Source of the DNA: Luteimonas kalidii
GTDB lineage: Bacteria; Pseudomonadota; Gammaproteobacteria; Xanthomonadales; Xanthomonadaceae
Assembly (NCBI RefSeq): GCF_029887935.1
Contig: NZ_JARXRO010000011.1
Location: 185,402 to 249,401, forward strand
DNA length: 64,000 bases
Direction of reading: 5' to 3'
Under the pieces are notes generated by a model that did not search any database, was not told the DNA's origin, and saw only the letters and a list, made by a program, of their open reading frames with translations. The position numbers and the translations under genes were made by a program. Shown piece by piece: positions 27,724-36,179 of this stretch (positions are counted from its first letter, which is position 1; each line of letters starts with the position of its first letter).

Positions 27724-28313
27724 AGCACGAGGTCGGACAGCAGGGCGCGCGGGTCCGGGCGCTCGCGCTCGGGCGCCTCCAGCACCGGCGTGCCGATATG
27801 GATGAAGCCGGCGATGGTGTCGTGCGCGGTCAGGCCCAGCAGTGCGCGGACATCCTCGTCGTAGGCCGGCCATCCGGTCAGCCAGCAGGCACCGAACCCG
27901 AACGACTGCGCGGCCTGCAGCAGGGCGAAACAGGCGCAGCCGGCGGTCAGCAGCCGTTCCTGGTCGGGAATCTGCGTGTCCGCCGGATCCAGCACCGCCA
28001 CCACCGCCACCACCACCGGGGCATGGGAGAAGCGCTGGCGGTCCTTGTCGAGCACGGCCTCGCCCGCAGCGGGATCGCGGCGCAGGGTGATGGCCGCCAG
28101 CGCCTCGCCCAGGCGCGCGCGCGCCTCCCCGGCAATGCGCACGAAGCGGAACGGGACCCGCTTGCCGTGGTCGGGCACCCGGACCGCCGAGCGCAGCAGC
28201 CGCAGGAGCATGGCCTCGTCGGGGCCGGGCTCGCCGAGCTGGCGGGCAGGCACCGAGCGACGAAAGTCGAGCGGGATCGGCGTGGGGCCGGATGTATTTG
28301 CGGATGCAGTCAC
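27720..28313 (-). CDS. Nitroreductase-family flavoprotein
   Basis: A 197-residue FMN-dependent oxidoreductase of the nitroreductase family (YdjA-like size). Flavin-binding residues occur in the N-terminal FRRSVPARQL, in VRVPDHGKRVPFRFV, and in the later GFGACWLTGWPAYDEDVRALLGL stretch. The only start upstream of the domain is a GTG, bounded by an in-frame TAA six codons before; no strong ribosome site is visible. It overlaps the exonuclease gene by four bases and diverges from the DUF1631 gene. Confidence 0.88.
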   Translation of the reverse strand: MTASANTSGPTPIPLDFRRSVPARQLGEPGPDEAMLLRLLRSAVRVPDHGKRVPFRFVRIAGEARARLGEALAAITLRRDPAAGEAVLDKDRQRFSHAPVVVAVVAVLDPADTQIPDQERLLTAGCACFALLQAAQSFGFGACWLTGWPAYDEDVRALLGLTAHDTIAGFIHIGTPVLEAPERERPDPRALLSDLVL

Positions 28314-28337
28314 AGACGCGTGGACCCGTTAAGCTGA

Positions 28338-30803
28338 ATGATGGCGAGGCGCTTCGACCTTGCACATTGTCCCCCCAAAATGTCCCTCCGTGCCGTTCCG
28401 ACAGCATTTGCGCCGGGCCGCGCAGGTTCCCTGCACGCGCCCGCGCGCGTGCTCGAATCGCTCCGCCACGAGGCGGTGACCGAGCTGGGCGGGGTCCTGT
28501 CCGGATTCTGGAGCGGGATCGAGGAGCAGGTCCGGCTGGCCGCACTGGCGGGCCACGACTACGTGGCGGTGCAGGAAGACCGGGTCGCGGTCATGGCGCT
28601 CAGCCATCGCGCGCTGGAACTCGCCACGCGCTTCCGCGAGTCGATCGAGAAGGAATTCGCGCGCTGGGAACAGGCTTCGGACTCGCCCCAGCGCGAGCGC
28701 TCGCTGACGCTGATGTCCGAGTCGGAGCTCGAGATCCACCTCGCCGGGCAGCAGATCACCGAACTGCTCGACCACCAGTTCCTGCACCCGCTGGCCCAGC
28801 TCGACGAACGCCTGCGCCAGCTGTCCGAGGCGCTGGGCGTGTCCCGGCGGCGGCAGAGCCCGCTGCGCCCCGAGGTTCCGGTGACCGCGTTCGTCGCCCT
28901 GTTCGGTCCCGACGATCTGACGGCGGGCCTGCGGGCCATGGTGTTCCAGCAGTTCGACAAGCGCCTGCCGAAGGTGCTGGGCGAGCTGTACGAGAAGGCC
29001 AACGCGATCCTCGATGCCGCCTCGTTCTCCGGATCCCCGGCGCGCGAGTCCGGCCGCCCTTCCCGCGGCCGTGCGCCGGCACCACAGGACGGCGCAGCGG
29101 ACGGCGAATGGGTGCCCGACGGCAGCACCGTCCCGCATCTCGGAGGCTCCGCCGAAGGCGCGGCGCCGCGTCAGGGCGACGGGGGCGCCGGCGGCGGTGC
29201 CGGTGGGGGTGCCACGGGCGCCGAGGCCGGTTCCGCGCGCGGCGGCGAGGCGGCGGCGACCGGGCGCGTGCGCGAGCAGGTGCTGGCCGAGGCGCTGGCC
29301 ACCGGCCGCCCGCTGCGCTACCGCGACCTGGTGCGCGACCAGCTGCGTGCCTGGCGGGCACGCGCGCCGGACGACCCGGTCGCCGCGTCGCTGGATCCGG
29401 CCCGCGGCGGGCTCGCCGGCGAGGAGCTGCCGACCGGCGGCCACGTGCTGGACACGGCCGAACTGCTAAATCTGGCCTCCCTGCTGCAGGGCGACGACCC
29501 GGAACCCTTCGAGAAGGTGCTGGCGGGCGAGGACGGGCGTCCGCTGGCGGACGTCATCCGCCACGCCCTGCTCAGCGGCGTGCGCCAGATCGGGTTCGAT
29601 CCGGCCCATACCCACTTCAGCGGCGACGAGGAGGATGCGATCGACCTGGTCGGCATCCTGTTCCAGTCGCTGTTCGACGCCAACGACCTGGTCGGCGACG
29701 CGCGCCAGCTCTACGGCAAGCTGGTGGTGCCCTATCTCAAGGTCGCGCTGACCGACGACTCCCTGTTCAACCGCCGCAGCCATCCCGCGCGCCGCCTGCT
29801 CGACGCGGTGACCGAGGCCTGCGACGGCAACGAGGGCAAGACCCCGCAGGACCAGGAAACCCTCAACCAGGCCGGCCACGCGGTGGATCGGGTGGTCGGC
29901 GAGTTCGGCGACGACCAGGCGATCTTCGAGCTGGCCGCGGCCGAACTGCGCGACCACCTGGACCAGCAGCGCCGCCGCGCCGAACTGACGGAGAAGCGCG
30001 CGGCCGAGGCCATCCACGGCCGCGAGCGGCTGCAGCAGGCGCGGCGCAGCGCTGCGGATCTTGTCGGCTCGCGCCTCTCGGGGCGGTCGATGACGGCGGC
30101 CGTCGCCCACTTCCTGGACCGCCACTGGCGCCACTACCTCACCCAGACCTGGCTGCGCGACGGCGCCGATTCGCAGCGCCACCTCGCCGCGATCAACCTG
30201 GGCGATGCCATGGTCCAGGTCGACGCCGATGCCGCCGAGGTGCGCGGCGCGGTGGTCGCCCGGCAGTTGCTGGCGCTGCAGGTGCCGCTGGGCGAGTGCT
30301 ATGCCAGCTGCGGCATGGAAGCCACCGCTGCGCGCGATGCGATGGCGCGGATCATCTCGGCCCTGGCACTGCCCGACACCCCCCGCACCGTGCACCAGCC
30401 GCAGCAGCACGATGACGTCGCCGAAGGCGGCGAGGGCACCGACGACGGCGTGCTGCGCGTGGCGGGCGGCAGCGCCCAGATCGCGTTCGATCCCGCGATC
30501 GCCGCCCGCATGCGGCGCCTGCGCGTGGGACAGGGCCTGCGGCTGGTCGACGAGGAGGGCCACGAGAGCGCCGGACGGATCGCCTGGATCAGCCCGCTCA
30601 CCGGCCGCTTCCTGATCGTGAACCGGCGTGGCGTGCGCAAGATGGTGGTGTCGCCGGAGGAACTGGCCTTGATGGTCGCCGAGGGACGGGCCCAGGTGCG
30701 CTCGGTCGACGCCCCGTTCGATGAGGCAATGAAGCAGCTCTGGCAGCGGATCAACGCCACCGCCGAAGGCAATTCCGACAGCGCGGTCCGCGCGGCGTCC
30801 TGA
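28338..30803 (+). CDS. DUF1631 protein, first of two tandem paralogues
   Basis: An 821-residue DUF1631 family protein of unknown function with no signal peptide or membrane helix. It is mostly helical, with a low-complexity Gly/Ala/Arg-rich linker near 235-315. A long helical core holds LLDAVTEACDGNEGKTPQDQ and FLDRHWRHYLTQTWLRDG, and the C-terminal small beta domain contains IAWISPLTGRFLIVNRRG. Starts at 28,341 or 28,380 are possible; none has a clear ribosome site. A shorter paralogue follows 130 bases later. By its C-terminal pattern it might bind a nucleotide or protein, but no function can be assigned. Confidence 0.85.
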   Translation: MMARRFDLAHCPPKMSLRAVPTAFAPGRAGSLHAPARVLESLRHEAVTELGGVLSGFWSGIEEQVRLAALAGHDYVAVQEDRVAVMALSHRALELATRFRESIEKEFARWEQASDSPQRERSLTLMSESELEIHLAGQQITELLDHQFLHPLAQLDERLRQLSEALGVSRRRQSPLRPEVPVTAFVALFGPDDLTAGLRAMVFQQFDKRLPKVLGELYEKANAILDAASFSGSPARESGRPSRGRAPAPQDGAADGEWVPDGSTVPHLGGSAEGAAPRQGDGGAGGGAGGGATGAEAGSARGGEAAATGRVREQVLAEALATGRPLRYRDLVRDQLRAWRARAPDDPVAASLDPARGGLAGEELPTGGHVLDTAELLNLASLLQGDDPEPFEKVLAGEDGRPLADVIRHALLSGVRQIGFDPAHTHFSGDEEDAIDLVGILFQSLFDANDLVGDARQLYGKLVVPYLKVALTDDSLFNRRSHPARRLLDAVTEACDGNEGKTPQDQETLNQAGHAVDRVVGEFGDDQAIFELAAAELRDHLDQQRRRAELTEKRAAEAIHGRERLQQARRSAADLVGSRLSGRSMTAAVAHFLDRHWRHYLTQTWLRDGADSQRHLAAINLGDAMVQVDADAAEVRGAVVARQLLALQVPLGECYASCGMEATAARDAMARIISALALPDTPRTVHQPQQHDDVAEGGEGTDDGVLRVAGGSAQIAFDPAIAARMRRLRVGQGLRLVDEEGHESAGRIAWISPLTGRFLIVNRRGVRKMVVSPEELALMVAEGRAQVRSVDAPFDEAMKQLWQRINATAEGNSDSAVRAAS

Positions 30804-30932
30804 TTCCGCCCGGTCCCGGCCTGGCCCCGGCCTGTCCCCGGTCTGGCGGCAGCGGGATTCGTGAACGATGCGTTGGGGACCGGCCCGGGCCCGGCTCTAT
30901 CCTATTGCCTCTGTCAGACGAGCGGGGGCGGG

Positions 30933-32978
30933 GTGAACGCAGGTCAGGGCGCGACGGGCACGCAGTCGCCTGCCGAGGTGCTGGGCGGGCTGCGCGCGGG
31001 CGTGGTCGCGCGCGTGATGCCGTGGATGCGCGACGCGCTCGCGGCTGCGCTGCAGGATCTCGACGCCCGGGCCGAGGCCAATCCGCCGTCGCCGCCGTTG
31101 GTCGAGGATCGCGCCGACGTCTCGCTGCTGCTGCGGGAAGTGCTGGTGTACGAAGAGCGGTGGCAACAGCAGATCGACATCCTGCTCGAGGGCTGGCCGC
31201 GGATGAAGGCCATCGGCGGGGGTCCGCTCACGCTGATGGCGGAGGACGACCTGCGCGCCCAGCTGGTCGGAGCGCCCGTCATCGACGCGCTCGAGCATCG
31301 ATTCCGGAACATCGTCGACCTGGTCGACCGCCGCCTGTACACGCTCGCCGCACGCATGGGCGGCGAATCGCATCCGCGCAATCCGTTCGCCCCGCGTGCC
31401 GTGGCCGAGACCTTCCTGCGGGCGTTCACCGCACTGGACTCCAGCGTGCGCGTGCATGCGCTGGTGCTGCGGCACTTCGCGAAACTGGCGTCCGATCGCC
31501 TGGCCGCGGTCTACCAGTGGTGCAACGGCTATCTCGCGGACGCGGGCTGCGAGCTCTCGTCCGGCCACGAGGGCGCGTTCCTGACCGGCCTGCCGCCGGC
31601 TGCGAACGCGCGCGCCGGCCCGGGAACCCCGGGCCAGGCGGCCGCGGCACCGGACCGGTTGCGCAGCCGCCTCGCCGGACGCCGCAAGGATCCGGCGGAG
31701 GGGGCCCCGCGCCGCATCCGCGACGAGGAAATGGAGTCGCTGCTGTCGCTGCTGCAATCCGAGCGTGGTGCGGGGCTGGACGCTTCGCCGGACGGCGCGC
31801 AGCCCACCTCGGCGCGCCTGCGCGCCGGGCTCGACCGCATCGGCGTGGGCATCGGCATCGGCCTCGGCAGCGCGACGCGTACCCCCTGGCAGGAGGCGTC
31901 GATCGAAGTGGTCGGCCGGCTGGTCGACACGCTCGTCGCACACGCGGCGCTGTCGGAGGACCAGGTGCGCGCGCTGCGGCGCCTCGCCCTGCCGCTCCTG
32001 CGTGTCGCGCTGGAGAATCCGGGCATGTTCGATCCGCCCCGCCACCCGGTGCTGCGTGTGCTGGCCTCGATCGTGCGCCTGTGGGACGGCAATCCCGGAC
32101 GCGGCCAGGTCGAGCGCGCGCTGCAGCGGATCGGCGACGAGGCGGCCGCGGCGCTGATACTCGACCAGAGCGCCAGCCCGGCGAAAGCGCAGGCGTTGGC
32201 CCTGCAGATCGAGGCGGAGGCGGATCCGCATCGGCGTCGTGCGGACGCGGTGGCGACGCGTCTGTGGCAGTCGATGCAGGGACGCGAGCGCCTGGAAGCC
32301 GCGCGCGCCGCCGCGGACCAGCGGCTGGCACAGGTGCGCGCCGTGGCGCAGCTGCCGGTGACGCTGGCGGAGTTCCTGTCGCGCCACTGGCGCCAGTGGC
32401 TGGTGCAGGTGTGGCTGCGCGATGGCAGCGATTCGGCACGCTACCGCGATGCGCTCGCGCTCGGCGATGCGCTCGTCGCGCTGGACGCGGAATCCGACGG
32501 ACACGCGATCGCGGGCCGGTTGCTGCAACTCGAGCCGGCCCTGCGCGAATGCCTGGCGATCAGCGGCCTGCACGACGATGCCGCCACGCTGGAATTGTCC
32601 AGGCTGGTGGCCGAATACGCCGACCCCGACGCGCCGATCGGATCGGAATCCCCGGCCCCGCTGGCGGCCGCGCCCGCTTCGCATGACGCACACGAGTCGC
32701 AGGCGTCGCGGGTCGGGGATTTCGCCGTCGGCGACCGGTTCGCGCGCACGCTCGACGACGGCGCATCGCAGGCGCTGACGCTGGCGTGGCTGAGCCCGCT
32801 GAGCGGGACTGCGCTGCTGGTCGACGCGCAGGGTGCGCGGCAGGCCGTGCTCGACGCGGCGGCGCTGGGCAGTTCCGTGGGCACCGGCGAGTGGCGTCGA
32901 CTGGTCGCCGGTGATCCGGTCGACCATGCATTGACGATGATCGCCGCCGCCGTGGACGCGGGCGAGGCAGGCGTCTGA
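30933..32978 (+). CDS. DUF1631 protein, second tandem paralogue (diverged)
   Basis: A 681-residue relative of the preceding gene. Corresponding segments are FLSRHWRQWLVQVWLRDG for FLDRHWRHYLTQTWLRDG, VLASIVRLWDGNPGRGQ for LLDAVTEACDGNEGKTP, and LAWLSPLSGTALLVDAQG for IAWISPLTGRFLIVNRRG. It lacks much of the linker and has a shorter C-terminal beta domain. The start is a GTG after a G-rich sequence; an earlier GTG at 30,861 would add 24 residues. The pair looks like an old duplication with stronger divergence in the second copy. Confidence 0.82.
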   Translation: MNAGQGATGTQSPAEVLGGLRAGVVARVMPWMRDALAAALQDLDARAEANPPSPPLVEDRADVSLLLREVLVYEERWQQQIDILLEGWPRMKAIGGGPLTLMAEDDLRAQLVGAPVIDALEHRFRNIVDLVDRRLYTLAARMGGESHPRNPFAPRAVAETFLRAFTALDSSVRVHALVLRHFAKLASDRLAAVYQWCNGYLADAGCELSSGHEGAFLTGLPPAANARAGPGTPGQAAAAPDRLRSRLAGRRKDPAEGAPRRIRDEEMESLLSLLQSERGAGLDASPDGAQPTSARLRAGLDRIGVGIGIGLGSATRTPWQEASIEVVGRLVDTLVAHAALSEDQVRALRRLALPLLRVALENPGMFDPPRHPVLRVLASIVRLWDGNPGRGQVERALQRIGDEAAAALILDQSASPAKAQALALQIEAEADPHRRRADAVATRLWQSMQGRERLEAARAAADQRLAQVRAVAQLPVTLAEFLSRHWRQWLVQVWLRDGSDSARYRDALALGDALVALDAESDGHAIAGRLLQLEPALRECLAISGLHDDAATLELSRLVAEYADPDAPIGSESPAPLAAAPASHDAHESQASRVGDFAVGDRFARTLDDGASQALTLAWLSPLSGTALLVDAQGARQAVLDAAALGSSVGTGEWRRLVAGDPVDHALTMIAAAVDAGEAGV

Positions 32979-33042
32979 GGGCGCGTCGCACGCCCGGGGC
33001 CGATTCGCTAGGATGGCGCCGACTGTCGCGGGGAGCGGATGC

Positions 33043-34137
33043 ATGGCGGTGACCATCGGAGTGGCGCGCGAGAGTGCGGCTGGCGAGCGACGCGTGGCGC
33101 TGACGCCGGAAACGGCGAAGAAGCTGGTGGCGGCCGGCGCCCGGGTGCGGGTCGAGCGCGGGCTGGGCCGGTTCGCGCGGTTCACCGACGAGGCGTACGC
33201 TGACGCGGGCGCCGAACTGGTCGACGGCGACCCGCTCGCCGATGCCGACGTGGCCTTGTGCGTGCAGGCGCCGTCGGTGGCTGCGATCGCCGCGATGAAG
33301 CCGGGAGCGGTGCTGGTCGGCGCGCTGCAACCGCAGGCCGACGAGGCGCGCGGGGCCGCGATCCGCGAACGCGGGATCGTCGCGTTTCCGCTCGAGCGCC
33401 TGCCGCGCACCACCCGTGCGCAGGCGATGGACATCCTCAGTTCGCAGGCGGGCATGGCCGGATACAAGGCGGTGCTGATCGCCGCGCAGCTGGCGCCGCG
33501 CTTCTTCCCGATGCTCACCACCGCCGCCGGCACGATCCGGCCGTCGAAAGTGCTGATCGTCGGCGCGGGCGTGGCCGGCCTCCAGGCGGTGGCGACGGCG
33601 CGTCGCCTGGGCGCGCAGGTGGAGTGCTTCGACGTGCGGCCGGAAACGCGCGAACAGATCGAATCGCTGGGGGGCAGGTTCCTAGACCTCGGCGTCAGCG
33701 CCGCGGGCGAGGGCGGCTATGCGCGCCAGCTCAGCGACGAGGAACGCGCGCTGCAGCAGCAGCGCCTCGCCGAGCATCTGAAGGGGATCGACGTGATCGT
33801 CTGCACCGCGGCGGTGCCGGGGCGGCCGGCGCCGAAGATCGTCAGCGCGGCGATGGTGGCGGGCATGAAGCCGGGCAGCGTGGTGGTCGACCTGGCTGCC
33901 GAGACCGGCGGCAACTGCGAACTCACGCAGCGCGGACAGACCATCGAGACCGACAATGGCGTGGTCGTGGCCGGGCCGCTCGATCTCGCCAGCCAGGGTG
34001 CGCTGCACGCGAGCGAGATGTTCGCCCGCAACCTCTACAACTTCGTCTCTCTGCTGCTGCGCGAGGGCACGCTCGCGTTCGACTGGGACGACGAGCTGCT
34101 GTCGAAAACCGTGTGGCCGGAGCGGGCCGCCGGCTGA
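33043..34137 (+). CDS. pntA: NAD(P) transhydrogenase subunit alpha part 1 (PntAA)
   Basis: Soluble NAD(H)-binding domain I of proton-translocating transhydrogenase. The 364-residue product resembles alanine dehydrogenase: ARESAAGERRVALTPE at the N-terminus, the SSQAGMAGYKAV stretch, the dinucleotide motif VLIVGAGVAGLQAVATA, and PGRPAPKIVSAAMV. Having domain I as a separate polypeptide is the three-subunit form. A GGGAG ribosome site precedes the ATG. The two partner genes are not adjacent: a 1.4-kb inverted regulatory cassette lies between. Confidence 0.95.
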   Translation: MAVTIGVARESAAGERRVALTPETAKKLVAAGARVRVERGLGRFARFTDEAYADAGAELVDGDPLADADVALCVQAPSVAAIAAMKPGAVLVGALQPQADEARGAAIRERGIVAFPLERLPRTTRAQAMDILSSQAGMAGYKAVLIAAQLAPRFFPMLTTAAGTIRPSKVLIVGAGVAGLQAVATARRLGAQVECFDVRPETREQIESLGGRFLDLGVSAAGEGGYARQLSDEERALQQQRLAEHLKGIDVIVCTAAVPGRPAPKIVSAAMVAGMKPGSVVVDLAAETGGNCELTQRGQTIETDNGVVVAGPLDLASQGALHASEMFARNLYNFVSLLLREGTLAFDWDDELLSKTVWPERAAG

Positions 34138-34300
34138 TCGGCGCCCCGGAGCGCGTGGGCCGCAATGGCGTGGCGCGCGCCGCGCGTGGAATGGATGGCG
34201 CGCAGCATCTTGCGTTGTTCCGCAGCGCCTCCCGATGCGATGCCGCCATCGACGGCGGATTGCCGGGCGGGGTGCATCGACCGGCGGGATGGTCAATCGG

Positions 34301-34735
34301 CTAGCGTTCTCCAGAGCGCTCGCTCGGCGGATGCGCCTCGACCCAGGCCTTTCGTTCGGCCGCGTCCATCGTTTTCCAGCGCTGCACCATCGCCTTGCGC
34401 TCGGACTCGGGCAGCGTCTGCAGGTGTTCGAACAGGGCGCGTGCCTGCGCCCGCTTCTCCGGCGGCATGTCGCGCCAGCGCTTCATGCCGTGGCGGGCGT
34501 GCTTGCGCTGCTCGGGCGTCATGGCCTGCCAGCGCTGCGCGTGGTCGAGCATGTGCTGGCGTCTGGCGGGCGGGCTGTTGTTCCAGCGCTCCCGCACCGG
34601 CGCGAGCAGCAGGTCGCGCTGCTGCGGCGTGAGCTGGTCCCACGCCGGCAGCGCTTCGGGCGCGTTCGATTGCGCGAACGCGGCGAGCGGCGCGAGCGCC
34701 AGGCACAGGACGATCAGGCGGGTTCGCAGCGTCAT
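34301..34735 (-). CDS. DUF3106 exported protein
   Basis: A 144-residue protein with a signal peptide ending near AAFAQ (residue 22) and a DUF3106 domain. It contains several imperfect repeats of W-x-Met/Leu-T/P-P-x-x-R (for example WDQLTPQQRDLL, WQAMTPEQRKHA, WRDMPPEKRAQA, WKTMDAAERKAW) in an amphipathic helical arrangement. Function is unknown; DUF3106 genes are often next to a sigma factor and a small membrane protein, as here. It is the last gene of the inverted cassette. Confidence 0.85.
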   Translation of the reverse strand: MTLRTRLIVLCLALAPLAAFAQSNAPEALPAWDQLTPQQRDLLLAPVRERWNNSPPARRQHMLDHAQRWQAMTPEQRKHARHGMKRWRDMPPEKRAQARALFEHLQTLPESERKAMVQRWKTMDAAERKAWVEAHPPSERSGER

Positions 34736-34738
34736 GGG

Positions 34739-35113
34739 TCACTCCATCGCGAGCAGGTCGGCGTCGCCCGAGGCGAGCCAGACGTAGAAATCGGGGTCCT
34801 GGTCGAGGTCGTCCAGGACCCCCTCGATGCCGGGGCCGGTCGTCGACGCCACCGGCGGCGCGGCCTGCGGCGCCGACGGGTCGTCGAACGGGCGCAGCCC
34901 GATGCCGAGTCCGGCCGCCACCACCAGCAGCGATGCGAATGCCGCCGCCGGCAGCCGCCAGCGCGCGGACCTGGCGGGCGCCGCTTCCAGCGCCGCATGG
35001 CGGCGACGATGCAGCTGCGCGAGCGTCGCGGCGGACACGTGCGCCACGGCGTCGGCGTGCGCGGCGCGCATCGCCTGGTCGAAGCGGGCGTGGCCGCGGT
35101 CTTCGGGGGTCAT
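34739..35113 (-). CDS. Small single-pass membrane protein, candidate anti-sigma factor
   Basis: A 124-residue protein with an N-terminal cytoplasmic region containing basic and His-rich segments, one membrane helix (about 53-75, LPAAAFASLLVVAAGLGIGL) and an acidic extracytoplasmic tail with DLDQDPDFYVWLASGDADLL. The ATG overlaps the sigma factor stop (ATGA). Topology, size and coupling fit an anti-sigma factor for the ECF-type sigma upstream. No zinc-binding HxxxCxxC motif is present, so it is not a ZAS-type. Confidence 0.7.
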   Translation of the reverse strand: MTPEDRGHARFDQAMRAAHADAVAHVSAATLAQLHRRRHAALEAAPARSARWRLPAAAFASLLVVAAGLGIGLRPFDDPSAPQAAPPVASTTGPGIEGVLDDLDQDPDFYVWLASGDADLLAME

Positions 35114-35733
35114 CGGAAGTCCTCCAGTTGTTTCTGCAGGGCGTCGCGCGCGCGGAACAGGTGGGTTTTCACCGATCCCTCGCTGCAGCCCATGATCTTC
35201 GCGGTCGACTCGACGTCCAGTTCCTCGAGCACCCGCAGGGTGAAGGCCTCGCGCTGGCGTGCCGGGAGGCCGCGCAGCGCCTGCGCCAGCTTCCCCCAGG
35301 CCTCGCGGCCGTCGTGCGCGCGCGCGGGATCGGGCGTGGCCTCGTCGGCCCAGTCGATCTCGCCGCCGTCCGGATCGCGCACATCGCTCAGCCAGGTCAG
35401 CCGGAAGGTGCGCCTGCGCTGCACGTCGATGATCCGGCTGCGCAGCACCGACCAGAACAGCGGCGTCCATTCGGCCGCGGGGCGGTCGCGGTAGCCGAGC
35501 ATCCTGGCCATCGCATCCTGCACCGCGTCGAGCGCGTCCTCGCGATGGCGCAGGCCCAGTTCGGCGAAGCGGAATGCGCGCGCCGACACGCCGGACAGGA
35601 ATTGCTCCAGCGTCGTCGGCGACGCGGCGGCCGGAGCGGGGGAGGCGGGAATGTCCACGGGCGCCAGCGTACCCGCTCGCACGCGCAGCGATGGAGCGGG
35701 GCCGCCGTCCCTCATGTCGAATCCGCCGTCCAT
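35110..35733 (-). CDS. ECF-like RNA polymerase sigma factor
   Basis: A 207-residue sigma-70-family factor with regions 2 and 4 only. Region 2 is represented by FRFAELGLRHREDALDAVQDAM and TPLFWSVLRSRIIDVQRR; region 4 by LPARQREAFTLRVLEELDVESTAKIM followed by the helix-turn-helix GCSEGSVKTHLFRARDAL. The true start may be one of three: this ATG, an ATG at 35,715, or a GTG at 35,658, and the region before PTTLEQFL looks non-conserved. It heads the cassette sigma / membrane protein / DUF3106 that splits the pnt genes. Confidence 0.85.
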   Translation of the reverse strand: MDGGFDMRDGGPAPSLRVRAGTLAPVDIPASPAPAAASPTTLEQFLSGVSARAFRFAELGLRHREDALDAVQDAMARMLGYRDRPAAEWTPLFWSVLRSRIIDVQRRRTFRLTWLSDVRDPDGGEIDWADEATPDPARAHDGREAWGKLAQALRGLPARQREAFTLRVLEELDVESTAKIMGCSEGSVKTHLFRARDALQKQLEDFR

Positions 35734-35801
35734 CCGTCTGGTTGCACTCGAAACTCCGCAGGTCCGGGTCGGGAACGCGTGCCGGCGCCGCGGGTTGACC
35801 G

Positions 35802-35831
35802 CCGACAGCGCGGTTCAGCGCCGGTTATGAT
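35802..35831 (+). promoter_or_regulatory. Promoter of pntAB-pntB
   Basis: CCGACA (four of six, GACA core) and TATGAT (five of six) separated by 18 bases, about 34 bases before the pntAB ATG. This shows that the distal pnt genes need not depend on transcription from pntA, which is 1.7 kb upstream across an inverted cassette. Confidence 0.5.
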
Positions 35832-35864
35832 GCCGGGCATCCGCAGCGCAGCCGGGAGTGGGGG

Positions 35865-36179
35865 ATGATCGACGGGTTCGTGGCCTTGTACATCTTCATG
35901 CTGGCGGCGATCGCCGGGCACGTGATCATTTCGCGGGTGCCGGTGATCCTGCACACGCCGCTGATGTCGGGCAGCAACTTCATCCACGGCATCGTGCTGA
36001 TCGGCGCTATGGTGGTGCTGGGGCATGCCGACACCACGCTGGAGAAGGCGATCGGCTTCGTCGCGGTGCTGATGGGCGCGGGCAATGCGGCCGGCGGCTA
36101 CGTGGTGACCGAGCGGATGCTGGAGATGTTCAAGTCCTCCAAGCCGGCGCCGACCAGGCACGTGGAGCCCAAGGCGTGA
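35865..36179 (+). CDS. NAD(P) transhydrogenase subunit alpha part 2 (PntAB)
   Basis: Small membrane subunit of the three-polypeptide transhydrogenase, 104 residues with three hydrophobic helices (about 4-22, 40-57, 62-84) and the conserved VPVILHTPLMSGSNFIHGIV segment. It forms part of the proton channel with PntB. A G-rich ribosome site lies just before the ATG, and its stop overlaps the pntB GTG. It is separated from its usual neighbour pntA by an inverted sigma-factor cassette. Confidence 0.94.
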   Translation: MIDGFVALYIFMLAAIAGHVIISRVPVILHTPLMSGSNFIHGIVLIGAMVVLGHADTTLEKAIGFVAVLMGAGNAAGGYVVTERMLEMFKSSKPAPTRHVEPKA

